The notes below the pieces were generated by a model. It did not search any database, had not been told where the DNA came from, and saw nothing but the letters and a program-made list of their open reading frames with translations. From contig NZ_OZ241747.1 in assembly GCF_965201005.1 (NCBI RefSeq), positions 2,542,001-2,606,000 on the forward strand: a stretch of DNA of 64,000 bases, given 5' to 3'. The stretch is from Mucilaginibacter_A sp965201005. Its GTDB lineage: Bacteria > Bacteroidota > Bacteroidia > Sphingobacteriales > Sphingobacteriaceae. Each line of letters opens with the position of its first letter. The first letter of the stretch is position 1. This document shows, one piece after another, positions 52,364-61,601 of the stretch. Position numbers and translations under genes: made by a program.

Positions 52364-53434
52364 CTACATCAGCCAAAGCCGCCAGATTCCCGAAATCAGC
52401 ATACATAAAAAAGCCAGCGGCGTTAATACTTTCCAGCATAAATCCATTAACTGATCTACACGGAAACGCGGCAACGTCCACCTGATCCACATTTGTACCA
52501 GCACCAATATTAACGTTTTTGTAAATATCCAGCCAATTCCCCACAAATTACCGGTTGTCCAATCGGCAAGTTTTAAAGTTGAAATATTAGGCAGCGGTGT
52601 GTTCCAGGCACCCAGAAATAAAATCACGGCAACCATAGAAGTTAGAAACATCATGGAATATTCGGCGAGAAAAACCAGCGCAAACCGGAAACCCGTGTAT
52701 TCGGTATGAAAACCGGCCACCAATTCGGATTCTGCTTCCGGAATATCAAACGGTGCACGGTTACTTTCGGCCAGCGAGGCGATAAAATAGATCACAAAAG
52801 CAATAATCAAATGCGGCGCACGGAAAATGTTCCAGGCCAGAATTCCGCCTGCTTCTTTTACCGGCATAAATCCTAAAAATTGAATATTTTCTGCGGATAA
52901 GATTCCCTGCTGACGGGAAATTTCCTGCAAATCCAGCGTTTGGGTAATCATTACTACCGAAATTAACGCAAAACCGGCCGGGATTTCATAAGACACAATT
53001 TGCGCCACCGAACGAACAGCCCCAAGCAAAGCATATTTATTGTTTGAACCCCAACCGGCCATCAAAATGCCAACTGTTTCGATAGAAAGTACAGCCAGAA
53101 TGTAAAAAATACCGGCGTTGATATGTGCCGAAACCAAACCTGCCGACCAGGGCAAAGCCGCAAACCCCAGATAAACAGCAACAAAAATTACGATTGGTGC
53201 CAGCGCAAACAGCGTTTTATCAGCGGCAAGCGGTGTAATCAGTTCTTTTTGCAGCATTTTCAGCATATCCGCAAAAACCTGCAGCGAACCATATTTACCG
53301 GTTTCCATCGGACCCAAACGATCTTGCATAAATGCCGAAACTTTGCGTTCTACATAAACGGCCATAGTTGTAAATAAGGCCACAAACGTGAACAGCAAAA
53401 GCGCAACAAGCAAACTAAGCAGGTATGAGTTCAA
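52364..53434 (-). CDS. nuoH: NADH-quinone oxidoreductase subunit H
   Basis: Eight-helix quinone-binding subunit of complex I, 356 residues. VYVERKVSAFMQDRLGPMETGKYGSLQVFAD (in parts, near 27-57) is the first conserved loop; LAESNRAPFDIPEAESELVAGFHTEYTG near 222-249 holds the acidic quinone-site cluster; IRWTLPRFRVDQLMDLCWK is the C-terminal loop. It is the first nuo gene of this run: nuoA-nuoG are not upstream, where murI is found 80 bases away. A type A motif at 52850 is read PVKEAG. Confidence 0.95.
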   Translation of the reverse strand: MNSYLLSLLVALLLFTFVALFTTMAVYVERKVSAFMQDRLGPMETGKYGSLQVFADMLKMLQKELITPLAADKTLFALAPIVIFVAVYLGFAALPWSAGLVSAHINAGIFYILAVLSIETVGILMAGWGSNNKYALLGAVRSVAQIVSYEIPAGFALISVVMITQTLDLQEISRQQGILSAENIQFLGFMPVKEAGGILAWNIFRAPHLIIAFVIYFIASLAESNRAPFDIPEAESELVAGFHTEYTGFRFALVFLAEYSMMFLTSMVAVILFLGAWNTPLPNISTLKLADWTTGNLWGIGWIFTKTLILVLVQMWIRWTLPRFRVDQLMDLCWKVLTPLAFLCMLISGIWRLWLM

Positions 53435-53513
53435 AACAAATCAAGTTGTAATGCTGCAAACTTACTTATTAAGAACGATTTTAAACGTGAAAATCGGAAT
53501 TAAGCCGGTAGGA

Positions 53514-54320
53514 TTAGTCCCAAATTTGGCGAAGCTGCAACTGGATTTGATGTCCAAAAAACAACCTGGTGCTTTTTTCAAAAGAATCTGTGAAATCCGA
53601 AACATAAAAACGGTGTGGCTGAGGTTCTTCGCCATTTAACAAATCCATTCGCAAAAGTTCTTTTTGAAGATGTTTGGCCACAATTTCTGTATTATCGATA
53701 ATTGTAATTTTGGGTTGATAATACGCTGCGATCTCATTTCGGATCAGCGGATAATGCGTACAAGCCAAAATCAAACTGTCGATCCCCTGTAAAACCGGAT
53801 CAGAAAGATAAGTGTGGATAAGGGTGCCGCTGATCTGATCGTTAAAAAAACCTTCCTCAATCATTGGTGCCAGCAAAGGCGTAGCCAGGGATTTTACCCT
53901 GATTTTTGGTTTTTGCAGATAAATTTTCTCCGCATAAATGTTGGAATTAATAGTAGCGCGGGTAGCAATTACGCCAATATTTTGGAATTGATCAGAAGAA
54001 GTCATATAATCCACCACCGGATCAATCACACTGTAAATCGGAATTTGAGCGCCTAAAAACAGCTTCAGATCATGGTAAGCCAGCGAGGAAGCTGTGTTAC
54101 AAGCAATTACAATGGCCTTGCAACCTTCATCCATCAAAAACTTGGCGATTTTTAGCGAATAATATTTAATGGCTTCCGGGGATTTATCGCCATAAGGCAA
54201 ATGCGCCGTATCGCCAAAATAGACCAATGCTTCTTTTGGCATTAGTTTTTGGATGGCGTTGGCAACGGTCAACCCGCCGATACCGGAATCGAAAACACCT
54301 ATAGGCTGGTTTGCTGGCAT
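53514..54320 (-). CDS. murI: Glutamate racemase
   Basis: Makes D-glutamate for peptidoglycan. The ATG at 54320 giving MPANQPIGVFDSGIGGLTVANA is chosen; the frame extends 14 codons further but crosses a terminator. The Asp-Ser pair in VFDSGIGG, first catalytic Cys in VIACNTASS near 77 and second in LACTHYPLIR near 188 are complete, and YGDTAHLPYG near 36 is conserved. About 268 residues. It lies between ompH and nuoH on the same strand, beside other envelope genes. Confidence 0.95.
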   Translation of the reverse strand: MPANQPIGVFDSGIGGLTVANAIQKLMPKEALVYFGDTAHLPYGDKSPEAIKYYSLKIAKFLMDEGCKAIVIACNTASSLAYHDLKLFLGAQIPIYSVIDPVVDYMTSSDQFQNIGVIATRATINSNIYAEKIYLQKPKIRVKSLATPLLAPMIEEGFFNDQISGTLIHTYLSDPVLQGIDSLILACTHYPLIRNEIAAYYQPKITIIDNTEIVAKHLQKELLRMDLLNGEEPQPHRFYVSDFTDSFEKSTRLFFGHQIQLQLRQIWD

Positions 54321-54332
54321 GTAACTATAATA

Positions 54333-54371
54333 AAAAAAGCGATGCTCATTTTGCCTGAACATCGCTTTTTT
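54333..54371 (-). terminator. Terminator between ompH and murI
   Basis: AAAAAAGCGATG (about 54333-54344) pairs with CATCGCTTTTTT (54360-54371), giving A/T runs on both sides. It ends the ompH transcript or attenuates read-through into murI. Confidence 0.75.
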
Positions 54372-54390
54372 GGGTGATAAAAGAAGTATC

Positions 54391-54903
54391 TTATTTAATA
54401 CCTAACTTAGTTTTTACAGATGGCATCAAATCATCGCCGGGCTGCGAAACCAATAATTCTGTTTGTGCCGTATCAAAAACATAATTGTAACCTTTTTCTT
54501 TGGCAACAGTTTGGATAGCGGTACGCACTTTCAGCAATAACGGATCAGAAAGCTGTTTGCTTTTATCGCCAACCTGCTGCTGTGCTTTGGTTTGATAATC
54601 CTGCAAACGTTTGTTTTGGTCCTGCAATTCTGCTTCTTTAGCGGTACGTGCGGCGTCCGTCATGGTTGCTTTTTTGGCATCGTAAGCTTGTGCATTGGTT
54701 TGCAATTCGTTGTTCATGGCCGTTAATTGATCCACGAAGGTTTTCTGGTAATCCTGAATTTGTTTTTGAATTACTTTGGTTTCAGGCATTTGATCTACCA
54801 CCTGATTTACGTTGATGTAACCAATTTTAGATTGTGCTTCAGCGATGTTTCCTGCAAAAAATAAACATCCGGCAACTAAAGCAACTTTGAATAGTTTTTT
54901 CAT
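54391..54903 (-). CDS. OmpH/Skp family periplasmic chaperone (second copy)
   Basis: 170 residues: signal peptide at about 1-23 (VALVAGCLFFAGNIAEA), then SKIGYINVNQVVDQMPE, the small beta strand of the Skp body, then a long coiled coil (about 42-125) and a C-terminal return strand (YNYVFDTAQTELLV). Skp holds unfolded outer-membrane proteins on their way to the Bam complex. It lies 56 bases after a paralogue and downstream of bamA, the standard Bacteroidota arrangement. A type A motif overlaps the end region (54378). Confidence 0.9.
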   Translation of the reverse strand: MKKLFKVALVAGCLFFAGNIAEAQSKIGYINVNQVVDQMPETKVIQKQIQDYQKTFVDQLTAMNNELQTNAQAYDAKKATMTDAARTAKEAELQDQNKRLQDYQTKAQQQVGDKSKQLSDPLLLKVRTAIQTVAKEKGYNYVFDTAQTELLVSQPGDDLMPSVKTKLGIK

Positions 54904-54959
54904 TTTTTATTTATGGGTGATTGTTATGTGCTGTTTTTATCTACTATTTTTTGGATTTT

Positions 54960-55490
54960 TTATTGGGCAAAAACGCCGGGTTTCAAACCTAAACGGATTA
55001 TCACGGCTGCGCTTTTATCATAACGCGGATTGGCGTAAAGCATTATCACTTCGCTGTTTTTATCAAAAATCATATCCAGGTTTTCGCTCTCTGCAACGGC
55101 TTGTACCGCTTTTGCAACACGGTCCTGTATTGGTTTGATCAACGCTGTACTGCGCTGGGCAAGTTCGCCGTCCGGGCCAAATTTTTGACGCTGAAAATCT
55201 TTGGCTGCTTTTTCTTTATCGATGATTTCATTTTCCCGGCGTTTTTTCATGTCGCCCGTCATCAAAACCTGATCTGCCTGGTAAGCTTTGTACATCCTAT
55301 CGATCTCCTGAAAACGTGCATCCGTTTCTTTTTGCCATTGATCTGATATCGATGCAATCTGTTTTTGGGAAGATGCATACTCCGGGATATGTTTCAAAAT
55401 ATATTCGGAATCAACATAAGCAAAACGCTGTGCAAAAACAGCCGTAGTTGCTAAAAGGGGCAGAATCAGCGTTAAAAATAATCTCTTCAT
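54960..55490 (-). CDS. OmpH/Skp family periplasmic chaperone (first copy)
   Basis: 176 residues: signal peptide about 1-20 (LFLTLILPLLATTAVFA), RFAYVDSEYILKHIPEY body strand, a coiled coil about 40-125 rich in Lys, Glu and Gln, then LDMIFDKNSEVIMLYANPRYD. Paralogue of the next gene. Together with bamA upstream it serves outer-membrane protein assembly in the periplasm. A near-match to type B (CGCTGTTTTTA) lies at 55052. Confidence 0.9.
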   Translation of the reverse strand: MKRLFLTLILPLLATTAVFAQRFAYVDSEYILKHIPEYASSQKQIASISDQWQKETDARFQEIDRMYKAYQADQVLMTGDMKKRRENEIIDKEKAAKDFQRQKFGPDGELAQRSTALIKPIQDRVAKAVQAVAESENLDMIFDKNSEVIMLYANPRYDKSAAVIIRLGLKPGVFAQ

Positions 55491-55586
55491 GCTACAAACC
55501 TACGCAAAATTATGATTTTGGAAATCTTTCAAAAACATTTTCAGACAATGGTATTTATCTTTAGTTTAAAATCTGACAGTTTATTG

Positions 55587-58151
55587 TTAATTAAATGCAC
55601 CGCTTAAACTTTGCGCAATCGAGAAATGGAAGTGGCCTTTATTAGCAGTCGGGATCCCGGGAATCGGGTCGAAACCATAACCATAATCCAAACCAAGCAA
55701 ACCAAATATCGGCAGGAAAATCCTTGCGCCAACACCAGCCGAACGCCTTACATTAAACGGTGCAAACTGGTTGAAAGAATTCCAGGTATTACCGCCTTCT
55801 GTAAAAGCCAGTATAAAAACAGTAGCGGATTGACTGGCAATAACCGGATGGCGCAACTCTAACTGAAATTTATCAAAAATCGGACTTCCGGAAGTGCTGG
55901 CAATATTGGGGTTTGAACCTAAAGGCACGATATCAAAGTTTTCGTACCCGCGCAAACCAATAATTTCTGATCCTTGCAAAAATTGATAACTCTGCATTCC
56001 GTCCCCACCTAATTTGAAACGCTCAAACGGCGATTGCCCGACAGCATTGTTATAAGAACTTAGGAAACCAAACTGTGTTTGCGCTTTTAAAACCAATTTG
56101 CCATAAATTTTCTGGAACCATTGTGCCTCAAACTTAGCTTTATAATATTCTACAAAATGATAGCGGTCCTGCGGCGTAGCAATGGCATAGTTTGTATTAT
56201 TAAACAAAGAATAAGGAGGTGTAAACTGGGCCGTTAAACGAATGTTAGAACCTGAAGTTGGATAAATAGGCGCATCCAAAGAGTAGCGGCTGAAAGTTTC
56301 AGTCAGTTTGATGTTAATGGATTTTCCGTTGCTGAACAAGTAACCCGGATAGTCTGTCAGGTTATAGTGGTCAAAGCTTAAAGTATGGCTTAAATTGAAA
56401 TAATCATCCGGCCATTTTAATTGTTTGCCAATCGTTGCCGAAACACCATTAATAGAAATACCATAATATCCCGGATCGCCTTTTCTAAGGGCCGAATAAC
56501 CACCGATTGCGTTACGACCATTAGATTGCAATTGTGTATAAGCCGTTATGCCGAAATTGACCGGTTTTTTCCCGCCAAACCAAGGTTCAGAATAAGTGAA
56601 AGAAAAATTCTGGTAGTTTTTGCCGTTCGCCTGTCCCCGCAAACTTAATTTTTCCCCATCGCCTTTTGGCAATGGTTTGTAAGCACTCAGGTTGAAAAGG
56701 TTCCTGAGCGAAAAATTATTAAATGTCAAGCCCAGCGTCCCAACAATACTTCCGCCGCCAAAACCACCGGAAAGTTCAATCTGATCGGAAGGTTTTTCTA
56801 CTACGTTGTATAAAATATCAACAGTTCCTTCGTTCGGGTTGATGTTGGTTGGCCGTGGGTCAATTTTCTGCTCATCAAAATTACCCAACTGCGTAATCGC
56901 CTGTGTACTCCTTACAATCGCTTCTTTGGAAAATTTCTGGCCAGGTTTGGTACGGATTTCGCGCAAAATAACCTTGTCATTGGTTACTTCGTTCCCTTTC
57001 ACAATTACTTTATTTATAGTGTATTGCGGACCTTCGTAAACCCGCAAATCAACGTCAATGGTATCATTATGGATGCGCGTTTGCACCGGGTCTGTTTGAT
57101 AAGTTAAATAACCATCGTTCAAATACAAAGAAGAAATATCATCACCATTGGGCGAACCGCTTAAACGTTTGTTCAATTCTTCCTCACTAAAAACATCACC
57201 TTTTTTAATCCGCAAAAGTGTATTTAAAATTTTGGTCGGATATTTTGCATTGCCAGACCAGGTTAAGTTACCAAAATAATATTTCGGGCCTTCGTATAGT
57301 TTAATTTTGATATTAACGGTGGCATCATCGTTTTTCCAGACCGAATCACTTAAAACTTCGGCATCACGATAACCGTTTGCCTGCATTTTTGCCACTAAGG
57401 TTTGCTTGTCGTCTTCGTATTTATCACGCAAAAACTTCTTGGAACCAAATATATTATACCATTTTTTTGCCTTTGTTTTTTTCATAAACGAGGCCAGTTT
57501 TGCATCTGTAAAAGCAGTATTGCCAGTAAAATCAATGCTGTTGACTTTTACCTTCTGCTTCTTGTCAACAGTTGCGTCCAATATCATACTATTGGCTTCA
57601 CCGGCATCTTTCCGTTCTTTAATATCAACTGTGGTATTGAGGTAGCCTTTTTCTGCAAAATGTTTTTTTATGATGGCCGTAGTGGTGCTTAGCAGGTTTT
57701 CGTTTACAATTTTTCCGGTTTTGTCCTTTAATTTTTTCTGAACATCTTCTACTTCGCCTTTTCGGATACCTTTTATGTTGAGCTTGGAAAGCCGCGGCCG
57801 TTCTTTTACGTTGATATCAAAATTGATCGTATCGTTGCGCAGCGTGTACAATAATTTCACATCATCAAACAAACCCTGCTGCCACAAATTTTTGATTACG
57901 TTGGAAGTTGCATCGCCAGGCACAGTAATTTTATCGCCTTTGGTTAACTGTGAGATTTTGATCAACACATCTTTATCCAAATATTGTGACCCGGAAACGG
58001 TAACTGTACCAATTGTCAACTCTTTTGGGTTAAGGTAACTCAAACTATCTGCCGGCAAAACCTGCGGTGCCGGTGTGTTCGGGCGGCCAACCTGGGCTAA
58101 AACAGCGGTAGAAATTGTACAGAAAATAAGTGCTAAAAAGTACCTGTTCAT
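55587..58151 (-). CDS. bamA: Outer membrane protein assembly factor BamA
   Basis: Essential core of the outer-membrane beta-barrel insertion machine, 854 residues. After a signal peptide (about 1-20) come five POTRA domains (roughly 45-450), of which VNSIDFTGNTAFTDAKL and YTINKVIVKGNEVTNDKVILREIRTKPGQ show the usual pattern. The C-terminal barrel starts near 470 (IELSGGFGGGSIVGTLGLTFNNFSLRNLF) and has the conserved lid-loop region LRGYENFDIVP and GNTWNSFNQF. It lies between uppS and two ompH genes. A type B motif at 55814 is read TVFIL. Confidence 0.95.
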   Translation of the reverse strand: MNRYFLALIFCTISTAVLAQVGRPNTPAPQVLPADSLSYLNPKELTIGTVTVSGSQYLDKDVLIKISQLTKGDKITVPGDATSNVIKNLWQQGLFDDVKLLYTLRNDTINFDINVKERPRLSKLNIKGIRKGEVEDVQKKLKDKTGKIVNENLLSTTTAIIKKHFAEKGYLNTTVDIKERKDAGEANSMILDATVDKKQKVKVNSIDFTGNTAFTDAKLASFMKKTKAKKWYNIFGSKKFLRDKYEDDKQTLVAKMQANGYRDAEVLSDSVWKNDDATVNIKIKLYEGPKYYFGNLTWSGNAKYPTKILNTLLRIKKGDVFSEEELNKRLSGSPNGDDISSLYLNDGYLTYQTDPVQTRIHNDTIDVDLRVYEGPQYTINKVIVKGNEVTNDKVILREIRTKPGQKFSKEAIVRSTQAITQLGNFDEQKIDPRPTNINPNEGTVDILYNVVEKPSDQIELSGGFGGGSIVGTLGLTFNNFSLRNLFNLSAYKPLPKGDGEKLSLRGQANGKNYQNFSFTYSEPWFGGKKPVNFGITAYTQLQSNGRNAIGGYSALRKGDPGYYGISINGVSATIGKQLKWPDDYFNLSHTLSFDHYNLTDYPGYLFSNGKSINIKLTETFSRYSLDAPIYPTSGSNIRLTAQFTPPYSLFNNTNYAIATPQDRYHFVEYYKAKFEAQWFQKIYGKLVLKAQTQFGFLSSYNNAVGQSPFERFKLGGDGMQSYQFLQGSEIIGLRGYENFDIVPLGSNPNIASTSGSPIFDKFQLELRHPVIASQSATVFILAFTEGGNTWNSFNQFAPFNVRRSAGVGARIFLPIFGLLGLDYGYGFDPIPGIPTANKGHFHFSIAQSLSGAFN

Positions 58152-58212
58152 TCGATGAATTTGGAGGCTAAAGTAATTTAAACAGTTGTTAAAAAGTGTT
58201 AAACATCAAAAA

Positions 58213-58953
58213 TTAGTTCACTTGCTCGCTGGTTTTCCCAAAACGGCGTTCGCGTTGCTGGTAATCTAAAACGGCTTCAAACAAATCTTCTTTGCGGTAA
58301 TCCGGCCATAATTTGGCCGTAAAGTAAAGCTCGGCATAAGCAATTTGCCAAAGCAGGTAGTTGCTGATGCGGTATTCGCCACTCGTCCTGATCAGCAGTT
58401 CAGGGTCAGGCATTTTAGAGGTATGCAGGTGCTGCGTAAATAAATCTTCATTGATATCTGCTGCTTTTAGCTCTCCTTTTTCTACCTTTTCGGCCATTTG
58501 CCTGGCTGCATTTACAATTTCGCGCCTCGAACTATAACTCAGGGCCAGCGTTAAAACCAAACCGGTGTTTGCGGCTGTTGTATCAATGGCGGCCTGCAAT
58601 TCCTGATGGCACTTTCCGGGCAGCATTTCCAGATCGCCAATGGCATTTAAACGCACATTGTTTTGCATCAGCTTTTTAATCTCTTTGTTGATGGTAGAGA
58701 TCAGCAGCTCCATAATCGCGGTAACTTCAAATTTGGGGCGGTTCCAGTTCTCAGAAGAAAAAGTGTATAAAGTTAAATATCCGATACCCAGTTCGCCGGC
58801 ACCTTCCACCACATCGCGCACTGCCAAAACACCGTTGTGATGACCAAAAACACGCAACTTGCCCTTCCCTTTTGCCCAGCGGCCGTTGCCATCCATAATA
58901 ATGGCCACATGTTTGGGCAATTTTTCTTTATCTATTTGTGCTTTGTAATCCAT
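58213..58953 (-). CDS. uppS: Isoprenyl transferase (undecaprenyl diphosphate synthase)
   Basis: Makes the C55 lipid carrier for peptidoglycan and surface glycans by cis-addition of isopentenyl diphosphate to farnesyl diphosphate. The ATG at 58953 giving MDYKAQIDKEKLPKHV is preferred because the family motif IMDGNGRWAK (catalytic Asp) then lies near residue 19; the longer frame adds 27 unlikely residues. YTFSSENWNRP near 67 and RTSGEYRISNYLLWQIAYAE near 190 are the other motifs. It is 61 bases upstream of bamA. Confidence 0.95.
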   Translation of the reverse strand: MDYKAQIDKEKLPKHVAIIMDGNGRWAKGKGKLRVFGHHNGVLAVRDVVEGAGELGIGYLTLYTFSSENWNRPKFEVTAIMELLISTINKEIKKLMQNNVRLNAIGDLEMLPGKCHQELQAAIDTTAANTGLVLTLALSYSSRREIVNAARQMAEKVEKGELKAADINEDLFTQHLHTSKMPDPELLIRTSGEYRISNYLLWQIAYAELYFTAKLWPDYRKEDLFEAVLDYQQRERRFGKTSEQVN

Positions 58954-59254
58954 TGAACGATTTTTGCAACCCTGCAACCTGCCGCTTTGTACCCGCTTAT
59001 TAAATCCTGCATCAATTTGATGATCGTATATCAAAACGCTAAATCCTTCATTCAGGTTCAGACAAAAGACTGATGCTGTTTTTATCTGCCTAAATTTGGG
59101 TTTTGCCAGAACTTAACAAATCGGAAATTCAGGCTGCAAAGGTAAAATTAATCTTCAAACAATTGCCTTTGCTTATGGTTATGTCGCAATGGTTTTTTTG
59201 GGTTGTTAGGATGTCAGCATAAAATTGAACGATGCTTCTTTTATCAACCTAAAT

Positions 59255-60040
59255 TCAGTAAAAGCATTTTTGGCTAAGGAAAGTGAACGACAAGCTAAAA
59301 CCCGCAATCATATACGTGTCCCTCGATCGTAAATCCCCGCGCTGCGAGCCGGGCGCACCAATATAAACGCCGGTTTTTTCGCCGGACCGATCTGCAAAAA
59401 TCCTGGAATAAGCGTTGGGCATGCTGTTTTTATCGGCATAATTTCCGCTTACATCATCCAGATAACCGGTAAAAGCGGTGCGGTAACCCAGCTCCAAAGC
59501 CAGGTTCCAGCTTTTGTAAAAATTTACTTTCAGCCCAACGCCGTACGGAATGCTTAAAGCGGATGTTTTGTATTCTTTTTGCTGACCTTCCGTTTTTAAA
59601 GAACGAAGATCGTAAGTTGTGCCGTTGTAATCTGCTTTCGGATTGTAATCAACGAGGGCAATCCCGGAAAAAATAAATGGCGACCAACGTTTTACACTGA
59701 TGCCCGGCTGATAATTAAAAAAACTGAGTTCGCCGGTCAGTGCCAGTTCGTTCAAACCATCATAAAAACTCAAATTCCGGTTGCGTAACTGCTGGCTGGA
59801 CGAGGTACTGTCGGCACCACGGATAGTGGCGTAAGTATAACCCAGTTTGGCAGAAAAATAACCGTTAAAATTGTACTTAACAGCGGCACCGATGGCAAAA
59901 TCTGTAAATTTTACAGGATTGATCTCGTTAAACTCGCCCATATAACCGGAAGTACCTGCAAAACCGCCAAGTTCCCATTTTTGGGCAAAAGTACCCGAAG
60001 AAATCAGCAGTAAAAGAAGCAAACCTAAAAGTTTACGCAT
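59255..60040 (-). CDS. DUF6089-like outer membrane beta-barrel protein
   Basis: About 261 residues from the ATG giving MRKLLGLLLLLLISSGTFAQ, a signal peptide; the longer open frame overlaps the preceding nadK region and is rejected. WELGGFAGTSGYMGEFN, FAIGAAVKYNFNGYFSAKLGYTYATIRG and SPFIFSGIALVDYNP (in parts) match the DUF6089 pattern, and alternate strands suggest a small barrel of about eight to ten strands. It lies in the nadK-uppS-bamA cluster, as in relatives, and may help envelope assembly. Type A (60011, LLLLL) and B (59422) motifs are inside. Confidence 0.82.
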   Translation of the reverse strand: MRKLLGLLLLLLISSGTFAQKWELGGFAGTSGYMGEFNEINPVKFTDFAIGAAVKYNFNGYFSAKLGYTYATIRGADSTSSSQQLRNRNLSFYDGLNELALTGELSFFNYQPGISVKRWSPFIFSGIALVDYNPKADYNGTTYDLRSLKTEGQQKEYKTSALSIPYGVGLKVNFYKSWNLALELGYRTAFTGYLDDVSGNYADKNSMPNAYSRIFADRSGEKTGVYIGAPGSQRGDLRSRDTYMIAGFSLSFTFLSQKCFY

Positions 60041-60048
60041 CGGCAAAA

Positions 60049-60930
60049 TCAGTAATTCCGGGCATCCAGTCCCCACATTAATTTGTTCCTTAACGTGGAT
60101 AAGTAGCTTTCATTATTTAGCCGGATCAGATTAAAACTATAATTGGCCTTGCTGATGGTGAACACACTGTTTGTGTCAATAATCTCGGTTTTAGAATCGC
60201 AGGAAATCAGGTAATTAGAACTGCGTGTTTCGATTTTGAAAGTGAGTTTGTTATTATCTGAAACTACAATTGGCCGTACATTCAGGTTGTGGGGCGAGAT
60301 CGGCGTAATCACAAAATTGCCGGATTGCGGGATCACAATCGGGCCGCCACAACTTAGTGAATAAGCGGTAGAACCGGTTGGCGTAGAAACAATAATGCCG
60401 TCGCCCCAGTAAGAATTCAGAAATTCGTCGTTCAAGAAAGCGTGAATGGTAATCATCGCCGCGTCATCACGTTTGTGTATCGTGATGTCGTTCAGCGCAG
60501 TGTTCTGGTTTTTAAAAACTATCGGATCAGATTCTATTTCCAGCAAAACCCGTTTATCAAGCGTAAACTGTTTACTGATCAAAGCATGAATGGCAGCCGA
60601 AATATCGTTTTTATTAACACTGGCCAAAAAACCCAAACGGCCAAAATTGATGCCGATCACCGGTATTTCAGAATCCCGGATCAAATCAACTGTGCCCAAA
60701 ATAGTACCGTCACCGCCTAAAGTCAGCAGCACTTCTACCTTATTTTTCAAATCGCTGTAATCGCTGAAAACAGCATTGTGCGGGTTGAAATCAGGCTGAC
60801 CGGAAATAAAATCGTTCAGTTCTTTATGAACCAGTATTTCGGCTTTGTGCTGATACAAGGCATCAAAAACCTGCCTGATAAAGGGTAAAAACGTTTGATT
60901 AAAAGCCTTGCCGTAAACTGCAATCTTCAT
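60049..60930 (-). CDS. nadK: NAD kinase
   Basis: Phosphorylates NAD to NADP in the cytoplasm. LLTLGGDGTILGTVDLI near 70 has the GGDG motif, VIGINFGRLGFLA near 93 the inserted Gly-rich loop, and GDGIIVSTPTGSTAYSLSCGGPIV near 175 the substrate loop. The 293-residue length is normal. It is 7 bases behind a CBS-domain gene and 8 bases before the DUF6089 gene, all on the minus strand. Confidence 0.95.
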   Translation of the reverse strand: MKIAVYGKAFNQTFLPFIRQVFDALYQHKAEILVHKELNDFISGQPDFNPHNAVFSDYSDLKNKVEVLLTLGGDGTILGTVDLIRDSEIPVIGINFGRLGFLASVNKNDISAAIHALISKQFTLDKRVLLEIESDPIVFKNQNTALNDITIHKRDDAAMITIHAFLNDEFLNSYWGDGIIVSTPTGSTAYSLSCGGPIVIPQSGNFVITPISPHNLNVRPIVVSDNNKLTFKIETRSSNYLISCDSKTEIIDTNSVFTISKANYSFNLIRLNNESYLSTLRNKLMWGLDARNY

Positions 60931-60937
60931 AAATGGG

Positions 60938-61600
60938 TTATATGTTGATGTAATTCATCAGTAAATCGTAGCGGTTTCTGGAATCATCTTCTACCTGGGC
61001 CTGATTGTAAACAGCCGAAACGACGTAATCATAACGGTTAAAACTGGCCAAAATAGCCGAAACATCTTTTTTATTGATTTTGAGCGTTACTTCCAAACGG
61101 GTAGAATCCGGGAAAGAACGCACGTAAGAACTCAGGATTTGCGCCTTGTCCGACTCTACAATCTGCGCCATCTGCACCAGTGAATTATCGCGGTTGCCAA
61201 TTTCGAGGACAATAACGGCACCCGGTTCTATAGCAGATGTAAGTGTGGCAAAATAATCTGTAAGCGTACGGATGTTGATCAAACCGATGTAGTTGTTCTG
61301 CATGTCCAACACTGGCACTACGCTTAATTGTTGGGCATGAAAAAGCCGGATTACATCATAAATGTGCTGATGGTCCCGGACAAAAGCCTGCATTTTGGAA
61401 AACGAAACCGTACTGATCGGCAGTTCTTCATCAAAAACCTCAACCAGATCATCTTCAGAAACCAGCCCTAAAAACTGTTCTCCATCAACAACCGGCAATT
61501 CTTCTACCTTAAATTCTGAAAAAAGCATGTTTACTTTTTCAACCGAATCTGTCGGTTTTACCGGTGGGATGATATCAGAAATCAGTTCGGCAGCAACCAT
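60938..61600 (-). CDS. Two-CBS-domain protein
   Basis: 220 residues. Two CBS motifs occupy about 1-60 (LISDIIPPVKPTDSVEKVNMLF, EELPVVDGEQFLGLVSEDDL) and 65-125 (FVRDHQHIYDVIRLFHAQQLSVVPVLDMQNNYIGLINIR, in parts), followed by an ACT-like segment (AVIVLEIGNRDNSLVQMAQIVESDKA). CBS pairs bind adenosine nucleotides; with nadK next to it, a link to NAD or ATP levels is possible but unproven. It overlaps neither neighbour: 1 base to the hydrolase upstream, 7 to nadK. Confidence 0.88.
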   Translation of the reverse strand: MVAAELISDIIPPVKPTDSVEKVNMLFSEFKVEELPVVDGEQFLGLVSEDDLVEVFDEELPISTVSFSKMQAFVRDHQHIYDVIRLFHAQQLSVVPVLDMQNNYIGLINIRTLTDYFATLTSAIEPGAVIVLEIGNRDNSLVQMAQIVESDKAQILSSYVRSFPDSTRLEVTLKINKKDVSAILASFNRYDYVVSAVYNQAQVEDDSRNRYDLLMNYINI

Positions 61601-61601
61601 A

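Noticed and set aside
54321..54362. N-terminal extension of murI
   Set aside because: Encoded by the arms of a terminator hairpin; the ATG at 54320 gives the normal family start.
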